A stretch of 64,000 bases of DNA from contig CAZOOK010000001.1 of NCBI GenBank assembly GCA_964581385.1, positions 277,941 to 341,940 on the forward strand. The letters are read 5' to 3'. The translations under genes were made by a program, and so were the position numbers. The DNA is from CAZOOK01 sp964581385. Lineage in GTDB: Bacteria > Pseudomonadota > Gammaproteobacteria > Nevskiales > Nevskiaceae. Position 1 is the stretch's first letter. Each line of letters opens with the position of its first letter. A model generated the notes under the pieces. The model was not told the origin of the DNA, did no database searches, and saw only the letters and a program-made list of their open reading frames with translations. Shown piece after piece: positions 59,951-64,000 of the stretch.

Positions 59951-60217
59951 ATGAAAAGATTACCCATGCTGGGGATCGCCGCCGTCACCGCGATACTCGC
60001 GGCCTGCGGCGGCGGGAGCAGTGGCAATAGTGCCAGTAGCGGCAACAATAGCGGCGGCCCCGAGCCGGTGCCGACCACCGTTTCGGCGCTGGCATTGTCC
60101 GAAATCGACCAAAGCACCTGCGAAACGGCGCAACCTGTCGCCCTTGATGCTTTCATGCCCACCGATGACGAATCTGAAATTGATCCCGCCACCGTCATGC
60201 CGGCCTGCTCTCATTGA
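59951..60217 (+). CDS. Small lipoprotein, partner of the DUF4331 gene
   Basis: The 88-residue protein has a lipoprotein signal ('GIAAVTAILAAC', acylated cysteine about 19), a Gly/Ser/Asn linker and a 45-residue acidic tail with two cysteines. ATG 59951 follows GGAGATCGGAA. The gene lies 14 bases after DUF4331 in the same unit and ends before a strong terminator at 60254. I recognise no family. It may be a surface anchor or a metal-binding tag for the DUF4331 product. Confidence 0.75.
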   Translation: MKRLPMLGIAAVTAILAACGGGSSGNSASSGNNSGGPEPVPTTVSALALSEIDQSTCETAQPVALDAFMPTDDESEIDPATVMPACSH

Positions 60218-60253
60218 TAAGCGCTGATCGGGTGACGGCACAAACCTGATTTC

Positions 60254-60280
60254 GGCCCCGCGTATGCGGGGCCTTTTTTT
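60254..60280 (+). terminator. Intrinsic terminator of the DUF4331/lipoprotein unit
   Basis: GGCCCCGC pairs with GCGGGGCC across GTAT (60254-60273), followed by seven Ts. It ends the transcript 37 bases after the lipoprotein stop. Confidence 0.9.
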
Positions 60281-60321
60281 GCGGACGTTGATTTCGTTCA
60301 CGTGCAAGTTGGGGGGCTTTG

Positions 60322-60376
60322 GGGCCTGTCGTCAAATGCTTTGGTGGCAACGATCAAATCATTTGACGACAGGCCC
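60322..60376. repeat. Perfect 17-bp inverted repeat
   Basis: GGGCCTGTCGTCAAATG (60322-60338) and its exact reverse complement (60360-60376) flank a 21-base loop. ATTTTT follows at 60380, so it might act as a second terminator, but the stem is longer and less GC-rich than usual. The loop side is AT-rich. Confidence 0.85.
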
Positions 60377-60683
60377 AGGTATTTTTAAGCAATTTCTCAG
60401 GGAAAATATGCCGCAATGGCGGTTCATGTGGTGAATGATCACTAATTTACTTGCTTCGCTATCTCCGGTCTGTTCAAATCTCGAACTTACGTTCAGTGAA
60501 GCCTGTCGAAGCTCGCGGGAATGTTGAAGACAAGTTCCGGCTTGCTGCGATCTGGTTGCATCCGCTTCTACGGGTGCGTAGTGCGTTGGAGGAGCGCTGC
60601 GGGGAAAGCCGGGGGACTTTCGCCGCATGCCAGGCGGATTTTTCAGCTTAATTATTAGCCGTTCGGCAGTTCGGGGGCGGAGG
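60377..60683. other. Intergenic region before the YCF48 gene
   Basis: The 307 bases contain a short plus-strand frame (60451-60651) without a ribosome binding site or protein-like composition. I see no promoter pair I trust. An open frame at 60627 reaches the YCF48 start. Confidence 0.4.
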
Positions 60684-61652
60684 ATGAGAGTCGGATCGCG
60701 TGGGATTCTGTGTGCGTTGTTATCTGCACTGATGATATGTGCAGCAGCGGCTGCCGAAGACGGGGCGGCTGTCAAACCGCTGCCCGCGCAGATCATGCCG
60801 AACGCGGCGCGCAGCCTGCTGCTCGATGTGCAGCATGCCGGCGATCATCTGGTCGCTGTCGGCAGTCGCGGCCAGATTCTGTTGTCCGACGACGGCGAGC
60901 AGTGGAAACAAGTCGAAACCCCGGTGCGTTCCACGCTTACAGCGGTGTCCTTCGCTAATGCCGAACAGGGTTGGGCGGTCGGTCATGACGCCACCGTTCT
61001 GCATACGGCGGATGGCGGCGGCACATGGACGCTCCAAAATTTTCAGCCTGAATTGAACAAGCCATTTCTGGGCGTGTTGTTCGTCGATGCCAGCAAAGGC
61101 TTCGCCGTCGGTGCATTCGGTCTTTTTGAAAAAACCACCGACGGTGGCGCGCACTGGAGCACGGTGGAGGCACCCGAGATTCTCGCCGATAACCTGCATC
61201 TGTTTGGTATGCGCAAGCTCGGCAATGGCAATCTGTTCATCACCGGCGAGCAGGGCTTGCTGGGGCTGTCGATTGATGGCGGCACAACCTGGGCCAAGCT
61301 CAAATCGCCCTACGAGGGCACATTTTTTGGGTCGGTACCCGTCGGCGACAGCGGTGTTGCGGTTTGTGGTCTGCGCGGCAATGCGTGGTTCGCGGCTGAT
61401 ATTGCCGTGCCGAAATGGCAGAAGCTCGACACCGGTACGAGCGATTCTCTGTTCGGTTGTGCCTCCGCTGGTGATGGCCGCGTCGCAATGGCCGGGCTCA
61501 ATGGCACGATCGTCATCGCCGATACGCGAAGTGGAAAGGTTGAGTCGGTCGATGGCGGCGTGGATTCCACACTATCCGCTATAACGCGGTGGAAGTCCGG
61601 TCTGGTCCTTGTCGGTGAATCGGGCATCCGCCAGGTTCCTGCGATCAAATAA
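60684..61652 (+). CDS. Exported YCF48-type beta-propeller protein
   Basis: The 322-residue protein has a signal peptide ('ILCALLSALMICAAAAA'). Its repeats 'VGSRGQILLSDDGEQWKQVETP', 'AVGHDATVLHTADGGGTWTLQ' and 'VGAFGLFEKTTDGGAHWSTVEAP' (each split) are the BNR/YCF48-type blades. ATG 60684 has GGAGG just before it. In bacteria such proteins are often next to RND/MMPL permeases, as here, 31 bases upstream. It probably acts as a periplasmic assembly or scaffold factor for the permease complex. The substrate is unknown. Confidence 0.88.
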   Translation: MRVGSRGILCALLSALMICAAAAAEDGAAVKPLPAQIMPNAARSLLLDVQHAGDHLVAVGSRGQILLSDDGEQWKQVETPVRSTLTAVSFANAEQGWAVGHDATVLHTADGGGTWTLQNFQPELNKPFLGVLFVDASKGFAVGAFGLFEKTTDGGAHWSTVEAPEILADNLHLFGMRKLGNGNLFITGEQGLLGLSIDGGTTWAKLKSPYEGTFFGSVPVGDSGVAVCGLRGNAWFAADIAVPKWQKLDTGTSDSLFGCASAGDGRVAMAGLNGTIVIADTRSGKVESVDGGVDSTLSAITRWKSGLVLVGESGIRQVPAIK

Positions 61653-61683
61653 TTCCGCACCGCGAGCGGGGAGAAAATTACGC

Positions 61684-64000
61684 ATGAGTCAGTCCAAAGC
61701 CCTTACTCGGGCCAACAACATACTGAGGCGTATCGAACCGCTGATCTATGGACGGCGTTGGCTGACCGCGGGCATTCTGCTGCTATTGACGGCTCTGCTG
61801 GCGATCGAGGCTTCGCATATCCAGCCTGATGCCGGTTTCGACAAGTCGATTCCGCTCGGCCATCCGTACATGCAGGTGTACAAGCAGTACGAGGCGGATT
61901 TCGGCGGCGCCAATCTGGTCCTGGTCGCGCTCGAAAACAAAAATGGCGACATTTACAACGAGAAATTCCTCACGCGCCTGAAGCAGGTCACGGACGCTGT
62001 GTTCTTTCTGCCGGGCGTAGATCGCTCGCACGTCTCGTCGCTGTTCACGCCGGATGTGCGTTTCATAGAAGTAGTCGAGGGCGGCTTCTTCGGCGCCAAC
62101 GTGATTCCGTCGAACTACAAGCCGACGCCGGAGATGTTCGATAAGATTCGCGCGAACGTTGGCAAGGCCGACATCATCGGCCGCCTCGTCAGCAAGGACC
62201 AGCACGGCGCGATGGTGATGGCGCAGCTGCTCGAAGTCGATCCGGTCACCGGCAAGCGGCTCGATTATGGCGACGTCGCCAAGCGGCTCGAATCCGAAAT
62301 CCGTGAGAAATACCAGGATCAGGATATTTCAGTTCACATCATCGGCTTCGCCAAGGTCATCGGCGACGTCATCGCCGAGACGCAAAACGTGGTGCTGTTC
62401 TTCGCACTGACGCTGGTGATGACGATGCTGCTGCTGTGGTGGTACGTCGGGTCGTTTCGGCTGGCACTGCTGCCGATGGTGTGCTCGATCACCGCGGTGA
62501 TCTGGGAATTTGGATTGCTGAGGCTGTTCGGCTACGGACTGGATCCATTCGCGATTCTGGTGCCGTTCCTGATTCTGGCGGTGTCGGTCAGCCATGGCGT
62601 GCAGTACGTCAATGCCTGGGTCGGTGAAATTTCCGAGAACGGCCGCAACAGTTTTGACGCCTCCCTGAATACCTGGCGGCGGCTTGCGATCTACGGAACG
62701 ATGGCGATCATGACCGACGTCGCCGGCTTCGCGATGATCGCGTTGATACCGATCGAGATTATTCAGGAAATGGCGTTAAACGCCTGTCTCGGCATGGGCG
62801 CGATCATTATCACCAACAAGGTCATGATGCCGATCTGGCTGACGGTGGTCGACGTCGGCGATATGAAAGCATTCCGCGTCAAACAGGATCGCCGCGATGC
62901 CATCTTCGACGGACTCTGGCGTCACGCAGTATCGAACATGGTGCGTCCATTGCCGGCAGTGATCGCGATCGCATTGAGTATCGGCTTGCTCGGCTGGAGT
63001 CTGCAGAAAGGCAAGGATCTGCAGATCGGCGATAGCCAGTCCGGCGTGCCGGAATTATTGCCGGACTCGCGCTTCAACAAAGACAACGCTGTCATCGTCT
63101 CCAATTTCTCGCTCGGCAGCGACCTCATCAAAGTGATCTCCGAGACCGATCCGGACGCTTGTACGCAATTCGGCGTCATGACGCAGATCGATGATCTGGA
63201 GTGGCAACTCCGCAACACGCCCGGCGTGCAGTCCACGCTGTCGCTGCCGTTCTTCGCCAAGAAACTCTATTCACTATTTACCGAAGGCAGCCCGAAGTTC
63301 AAAGTGCTGCCGCGCGACAAGGACGCAATGGTGCAGGCGATCACGCCGGTCACACCGCCCACCGGCATGCTCAATCCAAATTGTTCGGCAATGCCGATCT
63401 GGGCGTTCCTCAACGACCACCGCGCGACCACGATCAATCGCGTCGTCGATACCGTTGAAAAATTCAACCGCGAGAATGCCGCCGCGTACTTCCAGTCGCA
63501 TTCCGAAGTGGATGCGAACTACTGCGGCGAGAAGACCGCGACCCGGCGCGAGATTGGTATCCAGCGCGTGCACCTGGATCTGCTGAGCGCCGACCTTCAC
63601 AAGAAAGGCTTGACCGACGACAAGATTGCGAGTGATCCAGAGGTCGTCGCCTTGCAGAAGAAAGTTGATGACGCTCATACCAAACTGGCCGGCATGGATA
63701 AGCTGTGCCCGGTCAACTTCGCGCTGGCTTCCGGACCCGTCGGCGTGATGGCCGCATCGAATCAGATCGTCGAACATCTCGAAAAGCGTATTCTGATCTA
63801 CGTTTACCTCGCGATCGTTGCCTGCGTTTATCTATCCTTTTTCGAGTGGCGCAGTATCGTCGCGATTATGTTGCCGCTGGCACTGGTGTCGTGGATGGCC
63901 TACGGCGTGATGGCGGTGCTTGGCATCGGTATGAAGGTAGCGACGCTGCCGGTTGTTGCGCTCGCCGTCGGCATCGGCGTCGACTACGGCATTTACGTGT
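61684..64000 (+). CDS. RND/MMPL-family transporter permease (3' part beyond the window)
   Basis: The open frame from ATG 61684 reaches the window end, giving 772 residues of a longer protein. TM1 lies at about 25-45; a periplasmic loop follows (about 46-225), then TM2-6 (about 235-395: 'VVLFFALTLVMTMLLLWWYVG', 'DPFAILVPFLILAVSVSHGVQYV', split), a second loop (about 430-700) and TM8 onward at about 702. Charged residues for proton relay are expected in the second helix bundle but lie partly off the window. It belongs to the MMPL/HAE3 branch, which moves lipids or hydrophobic compounds. It follows the YCF48 gene by 31 bases and pairs with it. Confidence 0.9.
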   Translation, partial: MSQSKALTRANNILRRIEPLIYGRRWLTAGILLLLTALLAIEASHIQPDAGFDKSIPLGHPYMQVYKQYEADFGGANLVLVALENKNGDIYNEKFLTRLKQVTDAVFFLPGVDRSHVSSLFTPDVRFIEVVEGGFFGANVIPSNYKPTPEMFDKIRANVGKADIIGRLVSKDQHGAMVMAQLLEVDPVTGKRLDYGDVAKRLESEIREKYQDQDISVHIIGFAKVIGDVIAETQNVVLFFALTLVMTMLLLWWYVGSFRLALLPMVCSITAVIWEFGLLRLFGYGLDPFAILVPFLILAVSVSHGVQYVNAWVGEISENGRNSFDASLNTWRRLAIYGTMAIMTDVAGFAMIALIPIEIIQEMALNACLGMGAIIITNKVMMPIWLTVVDVGDMKAFRVKQDRRDAIFDGLWRHAVSNMVRPLPAVIAIALSIGLLGWSLQKGKDLQIGDSQSGVPELLPDSRFNKDNAVIVSNFSLGSDLIKVISETDPDACTQFGVMTQIDDLEWQLRNTPGVQSTLSLPFFAKKLYSLFTEGSPKFKVLPRDKDAMVQAITPVTPPTGMLNPNCSAMPIWAFLNDHRATTINRVVDTVEKFNRENAAAYFQSHSEVDANYCGEKTATRREIGIQRVHLDLLSADLHKKGLTDDKIASDPEVVALQKKVDDAHTKLAGMDKLCPVNFALASGPVGVMAASNQIVEHLEKRILIYVYLAIVACVYLSFFEWRSIVAIMLPLALVSWMAYGVMAVLGIGMKVATLPVVALAVGIGVDYGIYV

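Noticed and set aside
60557..60581. TGCATCC followed by CGTAGT before the YCF48 gene, resembling the ECF motif
   Set aside because: The spacer is only 13 bases against 16-17 at the three accepted sites, and it is over 100 bases from the start codon.

Overview
The window is 64 kb of a high-GC (roughly 60-65 %) chromosome from a gammaproteobacterium, most likely on the Xanthomonadales/Nevskiales side. The reasons are the nadE, bamD, rluD, pgeF neighbourhood, a free-standing homoserine dehydrogenase (not the aspartokinase fusion), several S9-type peptidases and hydrolases, a YCF48 plus RND-permease pair, and an intergenic terminal-inverted-repeat element of the type common in Xanthomonadaceae genomes. 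Most of the window is core chromosome. I saw no rRNA, tRNA, CRISPR, prophage or transposase gene.

Layout. 0-2 kb: the 3'-truncated PAS/GAF sensor gene on the minus strand. 2-6 kb: alaC, hom, thrC (alanine and threonine synthesis). 5.9-7.7 kb: a less GC-rich accessory patch with a 9-bp tandem repeat, one lipoprotein gene, a REP-like palindrome and a 0.7-kb element with 60-bp terminal inverted repeats. 7.7-13 kb: a PASTA-domain exported protein, an esterase, an RDD membrane protein, and manB-manC for GDP-mannose. 13-16.5 kb: a chemoreceptor behind a near-consensus FliA promoter, then a zinc-ribbon/host-attachment gene pair. 16.5-21 kb: dnaB, alr, a YheT-type hydrolase and dapE. 21.5-30 kb: a mixed block of SDR, EthD, S9 peptidase-like, GST, secreted proteins and hydrolases.

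30.3-35.6 kb: six tightly packed genes that couple a GAF-SpoIIE phosphatase-HATPase kinase protein and a STAS protein to an Mla-type lipid ABC transporter and its auxiliary lipoprotein. 35.6-45.3 kb: ompA-like porin, MAPEG protein, an HD-GYP-like protein, a LuxR regulator divergent from a CoA-transferase/amidohydrolase operon, and bolA, yciB, yciO. 45-54.5 kb: a DUF2142 membrane protein, a Ser/Thr kinase, a glycine-zipper lipoprotein, nadE, bamD with a long C-terminal extension, rluD and pgeF.

54.6-60.3 kb: the most unusual locus. An ECF sigma factor and a cupin protein are divergent from a DUF4331 protein and a small lipoprotein, and convergent to a TPR protein/HupE-like operon. All three transcription units start with the same promoter motif, TGCA(A/T)CC-N16/17-CGTA, so they look like one small self-contained regulon. 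60.7-64 kb: a YCF48-type protein and the first part of a large RND/MMPL permease that runs off the window.
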